A stretch of 64,000 bases of DNA from Hyphomicrobium sulfonivorans (GTDB taxonomy: Bacteria; Pseudomonadota; Alphaproteobacteria; Rhizobiales; Hyphomicrobiaceae), in NCBI RefSeq assembly GCF_013306565.1, contig NZ_PZPO01000002.1, positions 74,501 through 138,500 on the forward strand, in the 5' to 3' direction. The notes beneath the pieces were generated by a model. The model did no database searches. It saw only the letters and a program-made list of their open reading frames with translations, and was not told the DNA's origin. This document shows, piece by piece, positions 18,321-27,689 of this stretch. The translations under genes were made by a program, and so were the position numbers. Within the stretch, counting starts at the first letter, position 1. Each line of letters starts with the position of its first letter.

Positions 18321-20234
18321 CTAAACGGCAACTTGCGTGCCCACTTCAACAACGCGATCTGTCGGGATGCGGAAATACGTGGTGGCGTCCTGCGCGCTGC
18401 GCGCCAGCGCTACGAACAGTTTGTCCTGCCACGCCGGCATTTCCGATTTCGGCGTTGTCTTCAGATTGCGCCGCGACAGGAAGAATGATGTCGTTGCGAC
18501 ATCCACGTTGAGATCCTTGCGCCGACACACTTCGAAAATTTTCGGAACGCTCGGCGTTTCCATGAAGCCGTAGCGCGCGACGACACGGATGAAAGTATCG
18601 GATACGCGATCGACGGTCAGGCGTTCATAGCGGGGCACGCGCGGCACATCCTCGGTCTTGATAGACAGGATGATGTTGCGCTCGTGCAGAACGCGGTTGT
18701 GCTTCAGGTTATGCATCAGCGCGGTGGGTGCCGCTGTCGGATCGGCGGTGAAGAACACGGCTGTTCCCGGCACGCGGTGCGGCGGCTTGGCATCGAGCCT
18801 GCGCAGCAGCCACTCCATGTCGGCTTCGTCCTTACGGGTCTGCTTGGCCAGCAGCCGCGAGCCGCGCACCCATGTCCACATGATGGTGGCGATGCATGCC
18901 GCCAGCACCAGCGGCAGCCAGCCGCCGTCAAACACCTTCAGCATGTTGGCGGCAAAGAAGAACTGCTCCAGCACCATCAGCGGCAGCAGCAGCGCCAGTG
19001 TCTGCCACAGCGGCCATTTCCAATATTGCCACAGCACCAGAATGGCGAGCATCGACGTGATCACCATCGCAGCGGTTACGGCAACGCCATAGGCCGAGGC
19101 GAGGTTGGTCGAGGACTGGAACATCACCACCATCAGCAGCACGGCAATCAGCAGCATCCAGTTCACGCGCGGCAAATAGATCTGGCCGGACATAGATTCC
19201 GATGTGTGCGTGATGCCGAAGCGCGGCAGCATGCCGAGCTGTATCGCCTGACGTGTCAGCGAGAATGTGCCGGTGATGACGGCCTGTGCCGCAACGACCG
19301 TTGCGATAGCCGCCAGCACGACGATGAACGGCAGCGCCCAGTCGGGGTACAGCAGGAAGAATGTGTTGGTCAGCGTTTCGGGATGCGTCAGCACCAGCGC
19401 GCCCTGGCCGAAATAGTTCAGCAGCAGGCAGGGCAATACCAGCACGAACCACGCCGCCTGAATAGGCTTGCGGCCGAAGTGTCCGAGATCGGCATAGAGC
19501 GTCTCGGCGCCGGTTATGGCGAGGAAAACGAGCCCGAGAACCGTCAGACCCAGAAAGCCGTGGTTGAGCAGGAATTGCACGCCGTACCACGGGTTGAGCG
19601 CAAGCAGCACACCCGGATTGGCGACGATATTGATGACACCGCCGAGCGCCAGCGTGAGGAACCAGACGACGGTGATGGGACCAAAGAATGCCGCGACCTT
19701 GGAGGTGCCGCGCGATTGCACGGAAAACAACAGTATAAGGATGAGCACAGATAACGGGACGACAAACTTTTCGAACGTCGGCGAGATAAGCGTCAGGCCT
19801 TCCATCGCCGACAGCACCGAGATGGCGGGGGTGATGACCGCGTCGCCATAGAAAAACGCGGCGCCGGCAATGCCAAGGCCAACGATAACCGGTGTTGATT
19901 TTTTCGCGACGGATTGCCCGAGCGCCATCAGGGCGAACATGCCGCCCTCGCCTTTGTTGTCAGCGCGCAGAAGAATGACGACGTACTTCAGCGTCACAAT
20001 GAGCAGCAGCGCCCAGGTGATGAGCGACAGCACGCCATAGACAACTTCGTTGCCGGGCAGGCTCGAACCTTTGGCGGCATCGACGGCGACACGGAAGGCG
20101 TAAAGCGGGCTGGTTCCGATGTCGCCATAAACGACACCGACTGAACCGACCATCAGCCCCAGAAACTTCTTGTTCGCCATTCCTTCAGGTGAGGCCGGCT
20201 CGGCGCCTTTTTGGGCCCCCTGCGAATGTGCCAC
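18321..20234 (-). CDS. kup: Low-affinity potassium transporter Kup
   Basis: This protein of about 637 residues has 12 membrane helices in the first 430 residues and a C-terminal cytosolic domain. The Kup signature VYGDIGTSPLYAF lies near the N-terminus, and ADNKGEGGMFAL, GDAVITPAISVLSA and ITGAETLYADLGHFG follow. It takes up K+ together with H+. The start is set at GTG 20234, with GGGGGTG upstream. ATG 20180 (MANKKFLG) is the alternative that begins the conserved part. The ABC1 kinase gene lies 75 bases downstream and may be co-transcribed. Confidence 0.95.
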   Translation of the reverse strand: MAHSQGAQKGAEPASPEGMANKKFLGLMVGSVGVVYGDIGTSPLYAFRVAVDAAKGSSLPGNEVVYGVLSLITWALLLIVTLKYVVILLRADNKGEGGMFALMALGQSVAKKSTPVIVGLGIAGAAFFYGDAVITPAISVLSAMEGLTLISPTFEKFVVPLSVLILILLFSVQSRGTSKVAAFFGPITVVWFLTLALGGVINIVANPGVLLALNPWYGVQFLLNHGFLGLTVLGLVFLAITGAETLYADLGHFGRKPIQAAWFVLVLPCLLLNYFGQGALVLTHPETLTNTFFLLYPDWALPFIVVLAAIATVVAAQAVITGTFSLTRQAIQLGMLPRFGITHTSESMSGQIYLPRVNWMLLIAVLLMVVMFQSSTNLASAYGVAVTAAMVITSMLAILVLWQYWKWPLWQTLALLLPLMVLEQFFFAANMLKVFDGGWLPLVLAACIATIMWTWVRGSRLLAKQTRKDEADMEWLLRRLDAKPPHRVPGTAVFFTADPTAAPTALMHNLKHNRVLHERNIILSIKTEDVPRVPRYERLTVDRVSDTFIRVVARYGFMETPSVPKIFEVCRRKDLNVDVATTSFFLSRRNLKTTPKSEMPAWQDKLFVALARSAQDATTYFRIPTDRVVEVGTQVAV

Positions 20235-20511
20235 GTGGCACCCCCGTAGCTGGATTGCAGTGCAGCAATTGGCGCGGGCTTCTAGACCCATCCTGACGCG
20301 ATGGGAACCCCTTAATTGATATTCTCACCGCGATGCATTGCCTTGACAATGACAGGTGAAACTGAAGCGGAAGCAAAGAAACGGACTGTGGCGCACCGAC
20401 GAAGAGCCGATGCGCCGCGATTGGTAAGGAATTGGCGAAGGAGCGCCGATCAATTGATCCGGGTGCGGTGTGGGGCTCAGGCCCGCCGCGCCACCCGTCA
20501 CAAAACGTTGA

Positions 20512-22329
20512 TCAGACGGCCTGCTCCGCAGCTTCCAGTTCGTCGATCATGCCCTCGATGACCTTCAGGCCCTTGTTCCAGAACTCGGGATTGGAGGCGT
20601 CGAGCCCGAACGGCGCCAGCAATTCAGAGTGGTGCTTGGAACCGCCCGCCTTGAGCATATCGAAGTACTTGTTGACGAAGTCGGGATGCGCTTCCTCGTA
20701 AAGGCCATAGAGCGAGTTCACGAGGCAATCGCCGAACGCGTATGCGTAGACATAGAACGGCGAATGCACGAAGTGCGGGATGTAGGCCCAGAACACTTCG
20801 TAGCCAGGCTTCAGTTCGATTGCCGGGCCAAGACTTTTGGACTGCGTCTCGTACCAGATCTGGCCGATCTGATCCGGCGTCAGTTCGCCGTTGCGGCGGG
20901 CTTCGTGCAGCTTGCGCTCGAAGGTATAGAACGCGATCTGGCGCACGACCGTGTTGAGCATATCCTCAACCTTGCCGGCAATCATCGCCTTGCGTTCGCG
21001 TGCATCCTTCGTTTCCCGCAGCAGCGCCTTGAAGGTCAGCATTTCGCCGAACACCGATGCTGTTTCGGCGAGCGTCAGCGGCGTTGAAGCCAGCAGCGCG
21101 CCCTGCGAACGCGCCATCATCTGATGCACGCCGTGGCCCAGTTCGTGCGCAAGCGTCATCACATCGCGCGGCTTGCCCAGATAGTTCAGCAGCACATAGG
21201 GATGCACGGACGGAACCGTTGCGGCGGCGAATGCACCGGGCGCCTTGCCGGGGCGTGCCGGGGCGTCGATCCAGTTCTTGTCGAAGAACTCACCCGCAAC
21301 ATCGGCCATCTGCGGTGCGAAGTCGTTATACGCGCCGAGCACGAGACGCTGTGCGTCCTTCCATGCAAACACGCGCTCTGGACGCTCCGGCAGCGGAGCA
21401 TTGCGATCCCAATGGGACATCCGCTCCATGCCAAGCCACTTGGCTTTCATCGCGTAATAGCGGTGCGACAGACGCGGATATGCAGCACGCACGCTGGAAA
21501 CCAGCGCGTCGACAACCTCGGCTTCGACCTGGTTGGCGAGATGGCGGCTGTCGGCCACATCCTTGAAGCCGCGCCAGCGATCAGAAATTTCCTTGTCCTT
21601 GGAGAGCGTGTTGGTGATCAGCGTGAAGAGGCGAACGTTATCCTTGAACACCTTCGACAGCGCTTCAGCACCGGCCTGACGCTTTTTGCCGTCGGCGTTG
21701 GAAAGCAGGTTCAGTGTGCGCTCAAGTGCAAGTGGTTCGCTTTCGCCCTCCACGGGGAAGCGAAGGGCAGCCATCGTTTCGTTGAACAGCCGGTTGAAGG
21801 CGCCGCCAGATGTCTGGCTTTTTTCGTGCATCAGCCGCTCCAGCTTTTCATCGAGCTGATAGGGCTTTTCCTTGCGCACGTTGATGATCCACGGGCGATA
21901 GTGGGCAAGGCGCTCGTTCTTCAGCGCTGCTTCCAGCGTCGCATCGTCGATCTGGTTCAGTTCCAGCTCGAAGAAGATGATGTTGGTGGAAATTGCGGTC
22001 AGCTTTTCAGCGACGTCGCCATAGAATTTCGCGCGTTCCGGATCAGCCTGATTGCCGGCATAGTGCAGGCCCGCAAACGATCCCAGCCGCCCGGTCAATT
22101 CGACGAACTGCTCGAACTCCTCGAGCGCGGTAGCCAGCGCGCCGCCATCCTTGGCGATCTCAACCAGCTTGCCGTGATAGGCATCCTTGATGCGCTGGGC
22201 CTCCGCGGCGGCAGCGTCGAGGTCGCGCGCAAGCTCCGGCGCGGTTGGCGAAGGATAAAGATCGGCGAGATTCCACTCGGGCATTGCACCCAGTTCGTCG
22301 TTCGTGTCGGCGGTAACGGCCTTGGCCAC
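20512..22329 (-). CDS. pepF: Oligoendopeptidase F (M3 family)
   Basis: This 605-residue cytosolic zinc metallopeptidase has the M3 motif LAHELGHGVHQ near residue 390 and a second zinc ligand glutamate downstream (LAETASVFGEM). The HxxY/F-type substrate residues are in YAYAFGDCLV near the C-terminus. The N-terminal helical oligopeptidase F domain (AMPEWNLADLYPSP) is complete. It degrades peptides of roughly 6-17 residues. The start is GTG, with AGGAG six bases upstream. It is divergent from the NtrC-type regulator, 310 bases away. Confidence 0.94.
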   Translation of the reverse strand: MAKAVTADTNDELGAMPEWNLADLYPSPTAPELARDLDAAAAEAQRIKDAYHGKLVEIAKDGGALATALEEFEQFVELTGRLGSFAGLHYAGNQADPERAKFYGDVAEKLTAISTNIIFFELELNQIDDATLEAALKNERLAHYRPWIINVRKEKPYQLDEKLERLMHEKSQTSGGAFNRLFNETMAALRFPVEGESEPLALERTLNLLSNADGKKRQAGAEALSKVFKDNVRLFTLITNTLSKDKEISDRWRGFKDVADSRHLANQVEAEVVDALVSSVRAAYPRLSHRYYAMKAKWLGMERMSHWDRNAPLPERPERVFAWKDAQRLVLGAYNDFAPQMADVAGEFFDKNWIDAPARPGKAPGAFAAATVPSVHPYVLLNYLGKPRDVMTLAHELGHGVHQMMARSQGALLASTPLTLAETASVFGEMLTFKALLRETKDARERKAMIAGKVEDMLNTVVRQIAFYTFERKLHEARRNGELTPDQIGQIWYETQSKSLGPAIELKPGYEVFWAYIPHFVHSPFYVYAYAFGDCLVNSLYGLYEEAHPDFVNKYFDMLKAGGSKHHSELLAPFGLDASNPEFWNKGLKVIEGMIDELEAAEQAV

Positions 22330-22639
22330 AGCGGTCTCCTGCGCGTTGAATTTAGTCTGAATGTCGATCGCGAGCGTGTTCGCCCGCTATATGTGAGCTG
22401 TCGATTAACTGATTTACAGGCCTGTTAAGGCTGTGCAAAGGCACGCTGAACGTGTCGTTTTGAACCCGGCCGAATCAGAAAAGGCTCAACCTGAGCTTCT
22501 TCGCAACTCCTTATTTACCCTTGTTGGGCAGTCTTAGCTTCAGTGAGTGAGCCACTGGTGGCCGAGTGTTCGATCCTGACGCAATTCAGGTCAGGCCAGC
22601 CAGTTAGGTAGTCCGTTACAGGTTGAGTTCGAGTGCCTC
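22330..22639. other. Divergent promoter region between pepF and the NtrC-like gene
   Basis: These 310 bases hold two outward promoters. I cannot mark a convincing sigma-54 or other consensus, and no RNA gene or strong inverted repeat is seen. Confidence 0.45.
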
Positions 22640-24154
22640 ATGGTCAAGAGTTTGCTTATCGTCGATGACGATCCCACCCAACGCCGCATTCTTGAAGAAA
22701 CGATCAAGCGCCTCGGGTTCGCTACTAAAACTGCCGGCTCGGGCGAGCAAGCCCTGCAGATCCTTGAAGGCCCGGAACGCGGCGACATCAGTCTCGTGCT
22801 TCTGGACCTCGTCATGGCCGGCGTGGACGGCATGGCGGTTCTGGAGAAGCTCGGAAGCAATCCGGGCACCCCACCGATCATCGTGCAGACGGCGCATGGT
22901 TCCATCGATGCCGCCATCAACGCAATGCGCGCCGGTGCTGTCGATTTCGTCGTGAAGCCGGTGTCGCCGGAGCGACTGGAAGTTTCGATCAAGAGCGCGC
23001 TCAAGATCGAGGCCCTGGCCGGCGAGATCACGCGCATCAAGAAGAAGGTTGAAGGCACGCTGACCTTCGCCGATCTGGTGGTGCAGGCTGAAGGTATGGA
23101 GCGCGTCGTTGCGCTCGGCAAGCGTGCTGCGGCTTCGAACATCCCGGTGCTTATCGAAGGCGAATCCGGTGTCGGCAAGGAGCTGATCGCCCGCGCCATT
23201 CAGGGTGAATCCGAACGTGCCGGAAAACCGTTCGTCGTCGTCAACTGCGGCGCCATTCCGGAGAACCTGATCGAGTCGACGCTGTTCGGCCATGAGAAGG
23301 GCGCCTTCACCGGCGCTGTCGACAAGCGGATTGGCAAGTTCCAGGAAGCCGATGGTGGCACGCTGTTCCTCGACGAGGTTGGCGAGCTTCCGCTCGACGC
23401 ACAGGTGAAACTGCTGCGCGCATTGCAGGAAGGCGAGATCGATCCGGTCGGCGCGAAGAAGTCCGTCAACGTCAACTTCCGGCTCATCTCAGCCACCAAT
23501 CGCAACATGATCGACATGGTGCGCGAAGGTAAGTTCCGCGAGGATCTCTACTATCGCCTCAACGTGTTCCCGATCTGGGTGCCGCCGCTGCGCGAGCGGC
23601 TGGGTGATGTTGCTGAGCTGGCGCGTCACTTCATTGCCCGCTTCGCGGCTGAGGAAGGCAAGCGCATCAGTGGCCTCAGCGAGGATGCACTGCGGCTGAT
23701 CCGCAGCTATCCATGGCCGGGCAACGTGCGGCAGCTTGAAAACGCCGTGTTCCGTGCGGTGGTTCTGGCCGATGGTCCGGAGCTGACGGTTGCGGAATTC
23801 CCGCAGATCGCGGCGCACGTCACGGGCTTTGAAACGGCTGTGCCTGCTGCGCCGGCTCCGGCTCCCAAGCAGCCCGCGTTCAAAGGTCCGGCTGTGCTGG
23901 GTGCAGACGATATCATTCCGCAGACGATGGAAATTCGCGGCGGCAATGGTGGTGGTCACGCCAGTGCGCTGGGCATTCCGGTCGTTACCGAGGCTGGCGA
24001 CATCCGCTCGCTGGATGAGATTGAAGCAGACATGATCCGACTGGCGCTCGGGCGCTATCGCGGACACATGACGGAAGTGGCGAAGCGCCTGAAGATCGGT
24101 CGCTCGACGCTCTATCGCAAGATGCAGGAATACGGCCTCGAGCCGCGCGCCTAA
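22640..24154 (+). CDS. Sigma-54-dependent response regulator (NtrC family)
   Basis: This 504-residue protein has three domains. The receiver (1-120) has the acid pocket DDD near residue 10, phosphoacceptor D56 in LLDLVMAG and lysine in VVKPVSP. The AAA+ domain (about 145-385) has Walker A GESGVGKE, the sigma-54 contact loop GAFTGA and Walker B GTLFLDEVGE. The Fis-type HTH lies at about 465-502 (GHMTEVAKRLKIGRSTLYRKM). A proline/alanine linker precedes the HTH. No histidine kinase gene is adjacent, so its partner is encoded elsewhere. Targets are unknown; orphan members of this kind are frequent in Hyphomicrobiales. Confidence 0.93.
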   Translation: MVKSLLIVDDDPTQRRILEETIKRLGFATKTAGSGEQALQILEGPERGDISLVLLDLVMAGVDGMAVLEKLGSNPGTPPIIVQTAHGSIDAAINAMRAGAVDFVVKPVSPERLEVSIKSALKIEALAGEITRIKKKVEGTLTFADLVVQAEGMERVVALGKRAAASNIPVLIEGESGVGKELIARAIQGESERAGKPFVVVNCGAIPENLIESTLFGHEKGAFTGAVDKRIGKFQEADGGTLFLDEVGELPLDAQVKLLRALQEGEIDPVGAKKSVNVNFRLISATNRNMIDMVREGKFREDLYYRLNVFPIWVPPLRERLGDVAELARHFIARFAAEEGKRISGLSEDALRLIRSYPWPGNVRQLENAVFRAVVLADGPELTVAEFPQIAAHVTGFETAVPAAPAPAPKQPAFKGPAVLGADDIIPQTMEIRGGNGGGHASALGIPVVTEAGDIRSLDEIEADMIRLALGRYRGHMTEVAKRLKIGRSTLYRKMQEYGLEPRA

Positions 24155-24189
24155 ACCGCGGAGGCGTGCAGCTCCTGGCTGTGAGACGG

Positions 24190-24217
24190 CGCCGCGTCAC
24201 CCGAGGGTGGCGCGGCG
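24190..24217 (+). terminator. GC-rich hairpin after the NtrC-like gene
   Basis: CGCCGCGTCACCC pairs almost perfectly with GGGTGGCGCGGCG. The stem begins 36 bases after the stop codon. There is no T tract on either side, so termination is possible but not assured. Confidence 0.5.
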
Positions 24218-24267
24218 TAGTCGTATCTGGAGCAACGAATTATCGTGTGGCGATATTCGTCTGCCGG

Positions 24268-24783
24268 CTAGCGTTTCGGCAGAACGTTGTAGGCGTGGCC
24301 GGTCACAATGCGATGATAAATGTAGCCGATCAGCACGATTGAAACGGCGCCAACGGCGACTGGCATCAGCAGGAACTGCCAGGACGCGGCGGCCAGAACT
24401 ACAACGATTGGATTGGCGCCTGCGGGTGGGTGCAGCGTGCCGGTAAGAAGCATGCCAGCGATACCGAGGCCAACGCCGACCGCCATGGCTGCCACCGGCG
24501 AGGCAATGGACGTGAACGCCAACAGGCCAAGCGTGGCCGTAACCAGATGGCCGCCAACGACATTGCGCGGCTGAGCCAATGGGCTGGCCGGCGCTCCAAA
24601 CACAAGCGCGCAGCTGGCGCCGAACGGCGCGATGATGAGCGGAAGCGCCGTCAGATCGGCTGCGCCCGCCAGAATGGCGATGGTGATAGTGGCGCCGATG
24701 CCGGCCAGAATGGCGTTACGCCAGGGCAATGCCCGCAATGCTTCCAGCCGTGACGGCGCCGCGTATTCTGTTGTTTCGGTCAA
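24268..24783 (-). CDS. HPP-family membrane protein
   Basis: This 171-residue protein has four to five membrane helices and the conserved HPP box TLHPPAGANPIVVV near residue 115. The preceding FGASCALVFGAP and LAQPRNVVGGH motifs are also family marks. HPP proteins in plants and cyanobacteria have been linked to nitrite transport into plastids or cells; in other bacteria the role is unknown. The start is TTG 24783, with AGGGAGG five bases upstream. It yields the normal family length and avoids a long nonsense extension across the formate dehydrogenase gene. It begins just past the fdh terminator. Confidence 0.83.
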   Translation of the reverse strand: MTETTEYAAPSRLEALRALPWRNAILAGIGATITIAILAGAADLTALPLIIAPFGASCALVFGAPASPLAQPRNVVGGHLVTATLGLLAFTSIASPVAAMAVGVGLGIAGMLLTGTLHPPAGANPIVVVLAAASWQFLLMPVAVGAVSIVLIGYIYHRIVTGHAYNVLPKR

Positions 24784-24801
24784 ACTACCCTCCCTGAAGT
24801 G

Positions 24802-24831
24802 AAAACGGCGCCGGATTTCCATCCGGCGCCG
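24802..24831 (-). terminator. Intrinsic terminator of formate dehydrogenase
   Basis: A perfect 11-base stem CGGCGCCGGAT / ATCCGGCGCCG with a four-base loop is followed on the minus strand by TTTT. It starts nine bases past the fdh stop codon. Confidence 0.9.
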
Positions 24832-24839
24832 CACAGGTC

Positions 24840-26045
24840 TTAGTTGACCTTCTTGAACTTGGCAGCTTCTTCCGAGCCGCCCGTCGCGTTGCCGGCGCTG
24901 TAGGAGTGAGCACCGACGCCCGCCAGCTTGCCGCCCTGTACGACGAGGTATTCGTCGCGGATCGGCTTGCCAGAGAAGTAGGCTTCCAGAATTTCGCGCG
25001 TTCCAGCAGCGTAACGTGCCTGGGCCGAAAGCGAAGTTCCGGAAATGTGCGGGGTCATGCCGTGATGCGGCATGGTGCGCCACGGGTGATCCTGCGGAGC
25101 GGGCTGCGGGAACCACACGTCGCCTGCATAACCGGCGAGCTTGCCGCTCTCAAGGGCGCGCACGATCGCATCGCGATCGCAGAGCTTGCCGCGAGCGGTG
25201 TTGACGAGATACGTGCCGCGCTTGAAGAACTTCAGCGTCTCGTCATTGATCATGTGCTCGGTTTCAGGGTGAAGCGGGCAGTTGAGCGTGACGATATCGC
25301 AAGCCTTGGCCAGGCTCTCGAGGCTGGTGTGGTGCGTAAGGTTCAGCTCCTTCTCAACCGACTCCGGCAGACGGTGACGATCGAGATAGTGCAGGTTGAC
25401 GTCGAATGGCTTCAGCAGGCGCAGCACGCGCAGACCGATGCGGCCAGCGGCAACCGTACCAACGTGCATGCCTTCGATGTCGTAGGAACGGGCGACGCAA
25501 TCGGCGATGTTCCAGCCGCCCTTGGTCACCCAGTTGTAGGACGGGATGTAGTTGCGGACCAGCGACAGCATCTGCATCACAACGTGCTCGGCGACGCTGT
25601 TCGAGTTGCAGTACGTGACCTCGGCAACGGTGATGCCGCGATCCATGGCAGCCTGCAGGTCGGTGTGATCCGAACCGATGCCGGCGGTGATGATTGCCTT
25701 GAGCTTCGGGGCCTTTGCGATGCGCTCAGCCGTCATGTATGCGGGCCAGAACGGCTGCGAAATGACGATTTCGGCGTCGTGCAGTTCCTGGTCGAGCTTC
25801 GAGTTGGCGCCGTCCTTGTCGGACGTCACAACCAGCGTGTGGCCGTTCGATTCAAGGTACTTGCGCAGGCCAAGCTCACCGGAAACGCTGCCCAGCAGCT
25901 CGCCCGGCGTGAAGTCGATGGCGGAAGGCGTCGGAGCCGTCTGGCCGTCGGGATACTTGGTGATGTTGGGAATGTCGTCGCGAGCGTAGGACTTCGGGTA
26001 GCCGTCGACGGGATCATCGTACAGCACCAACACGATCTTCGCCAT
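24840..26045 (-). CDS. fdh: NAD-dependent formate dehydrogenase
   Basis: This 401-residue metal-free D-2-hydroxyacid-type dehydrogenase oxidises formate to CO2 with NAD+. It matches the Pseudomonas sp. 101 type. It begins MAKIVLVLYDDPVDGYP, carries YCNSNSVAEHVVM and has an NAD fold with GxxAAGRIG. NAD-selecting aspartate-arginine is in LHYLDRHRLPE. The active-site arginine follows in LVNTARGKL-like sequence. The catalytic glutamine and histidine are in PAPQDHPW and MTPHISGTS. The ATG at 26045 follows GGAGATACC; an in-frame start 75 bases upstream is less likely. It has its own terminator and lies downstream of a LysR gene. It supplies NADH from C1 or oxalate breakdown. Confidence 0.96.
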   Translation of the reverse strand: MAKIVLVLYDDPVDGYPKSYARDDIPNITKYPDGQTAPTPSAIDFTPGELLGSVSGELGLRKYLESNGHTLVVTSDKDGANSKLDQELHDAEIVISQPFWPAYMTAERIAKAPKLKAIITAGIGSDHTDLQAAMDRGITVAEVTYCNSNSVAEHVVMQMLSLVRNYIPSYNWVTKGGWNIADCVARSYDIEGMHVGTVAAGRIGLRVLRLLKPFDVNLHYLDRHRLPESVEKELNLTHHTSLESLAKACDIVTLNCPLHPETEHMINDETLKFFKRGTYLVNTARGKLCDRDAIVRALESGKLAGYAGDVWFPQPAPQDHPWRTMPHHGMTPHISGTSLSAQARYAAGTREILEAYFSGKPIRDEYLVVQGGKLAGVGAHSYSAGNATGGSEEAAKFKKVN

Positions 26046-26295
26046 GGGGGGTATCTCCATCAAGGATTGGCCAAGAGGGAGCGTTTTCGGCAGACGGGGT
26101 CTGTCGAGCAGATTGCTCATGCGGGGCGGTGTGCAGGCGGCGAGCAGTTGCCGCTAATGGCCCAGCTTCTAACGCTTCCTCACCGCGATGCTCCGGGCCT
26201 TTGCAGCCACTGCTTGCGTCACGGCGAGCGGACTGTGGAAGTGCGAAGCGTACCGATCAAACGAATATGTTGAGACAACTGATCGATGGCATCAA

Positions 26296-27219
26296 TCACG
26301 CAGTTGCGAAGTCGATCCGCGTGCGGACATATTCGTTAAGCTCTAATTGGGCCGCACAGTGCAGCAAAGCGCGTGCAAGCGGGGGCAACGGATCACGGTC
26401 CGACGTTACAATGCCGATGCTCTGTTCATGGACTGGATCGATGAGATCGATCAGAACCAGATCTTCGCTGCCGGCAAATATATAGCTGAATGTGTGGGGA
26501 ATTATGCTCGACCAGCCGCCGCTGCAGACATGCGAGCAAACGCTGAGAAATGAGTTTGTCGTGACAGTGGGGGTGAGCTTCAGGCCGATCGATCGGGCAA
26601 GGTTGTTCAACACGCGCCGGTTCTGCATCGTTTCATTCAACAGGCAGAGATTTTCCATCGCGGCGTGACGCCAGGTGATCTTCGACGCTTTGCCCCATTT
26701 CGCCGTGCGTGGCGTAACGAACACATATTTCTCGCTGTAGAGCGGCACCTTGCGCACATTCATCAGCGGTTCGTTGTCGAGATAGGTGATGCCGGCATCG
26801 AGCTCGAACTTGTCGAGACCGCGCTGGATCTCGGCTGAGGTGATGGATTGGATGTCGACGGTCACGTGCGCATGCTTGGCGCAGAATGGTTCGGTAAGTC
26901 GTGCAATCTGAGGCATCGCGGCTGGCACCACACCGAGCCGCAGAGTGCCCTTCAGGCCGCTGCGGAAGCCTTCCATATCCTGACGCAGGCTTTGATAGTC
27001 GGCGATGATCTGCGCTGCCCATTCGACCACACGCTCGCCCTCTGGGGTGAAGCCCATGAAGCGTGGCTCGCGGATCACGAGCCGCATATCCAGCTCGCGT
27101 TCAAGCGCCTTGAGGCCGGCTGAAAGCGTTGACTGCGTGACGCTGCAGACCTCCGCAGCCCTGCCGAAGTGCTTCTCGCGCCCGAGCGCGACGAGATACG
27201 TCATCTGGCGAATGAACAT
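26296..27219 (-). CDS. LysR-type regulator, probable regulator of formate dehydrogenase
   Basis: This 307-residue protein has an N-terminal winged HTH (MFIRQMTYLVALGREKHFGRAAEVC, TQSTLSAGLKALE). A linker helix follows, then a periplasmic-binding-like effector domain (LRLGVVPAAMPQIARL onward). The N-terminal sequence and the ITYLDNEPL block recall the FdsR-like regulators found with soluble formate dehydrogenases. It lies directly upstream of fdh on the same strand with 250 bases between, so it probably controls fdh in trans. GGAGAAGGGG precedes the ATG at 27219. Effector identity, presumably formate or a related C1 compound, is inference. Confidence 0.87.
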   Translation of the reverse strand: MFIRQMTYLVALGREKHFGRAAEVCSVTQSTLSAGLKALERELDMRLVIREPRFMGFTPEGERVVEWAAQIIADYQSLRQDMEGFRSGLKGTLRLGVVPAAMPQIARLTEPFCAKHAHVTVDIQSITSAEIQRGLDKFELDAGITYLDNEPLMNVRKVPLYSEKYVFVTPRTAKWGKASKITWRHAAMENLCLLNETMQNRRVLNNLARSIGLKLTPTVTTNSFLSVCSHVCSGGWSSIIPHTFSYIFAGSEDLVLIDLIDPVHEQSIGIVTSDRDPLPPLARALLHCAAQLELNEYVRTRIDFATA

Positions 27220-27689
27220 GCTAGCCCCTTCTCCGTGAACCGCTATATCGCTATGGATATAACGCATCGCGCGCCAACGGCAAATGAGGCGACGATGATG
27301 GGTTCGTTCGAACGCAGTTGCAGGCTTAAGTGCCTTTGTCGAAATGCGTTCTAATTTAAATTGGATCTAACAACGCATTATTTATGTTTACCAGTTCTTG
27401 ATTCAAACATCCAGCAAAGTCGGCGTTTTCACCATTTTGGAATCAAATTGAACTGCGTTGAAAATGAATAGTCCCAGCAGTGGGTTAACTCGTTTCCATG
27501 TTGTCACGCTGCTGCCACGTTTCAGCCGTGCTAGGCCCCAATTACGTAATTAGAGAAGCACTCACTTGAAATTAAGGGTTTTCGATTAACCCTTAGGGAT
27601 CGTGAATGCTGGTCGCATGGCGGGATGGCGAGGGCGCAAGGCGCCTCAATTCGAGCATCCTTTGGCCGGTTGGAACACGAGGTGGCACT
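27220..27689. other. AT-rich intergenic region with an inverted repeat
   Basis: These 470 bases lie between the divergent LysR and DUF882 genes. They are clearly more AT-rich than the neighbourhood around 27340-27480. AATGCGTT at 27343-27350 and AACGCATT at 27372-27379 form a perfect inverted repeat separated by 21 bases that include TAATTTAAATT. This may be a regulator site. No gene is supported. Confidence 0.5.

Noticed and set aside
21124-22428. 434-codon open frame antisense to pepF
   Set aside because: Same reason: it mirrors pepF codons, has no recognisable motif and no ribosome binding site of note.
24784-25116. Longer frame of the HPP protein across the fdh 3' end
   Set aside because: The extension is antisense-free but overlaps fdh and its terminator, lacks HPP likeness, and a TTG with a strong ribosome binding site restores the normal length.
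24906-26273. 455-codon open frame antisense to formate dehydrogenase
   Set aside because: It is a shadow of the fdh frame in GC-rich DNA. Composition is arginine/valine-rich with no domain, while the opposite strand encodes an unmistakable enzyme.
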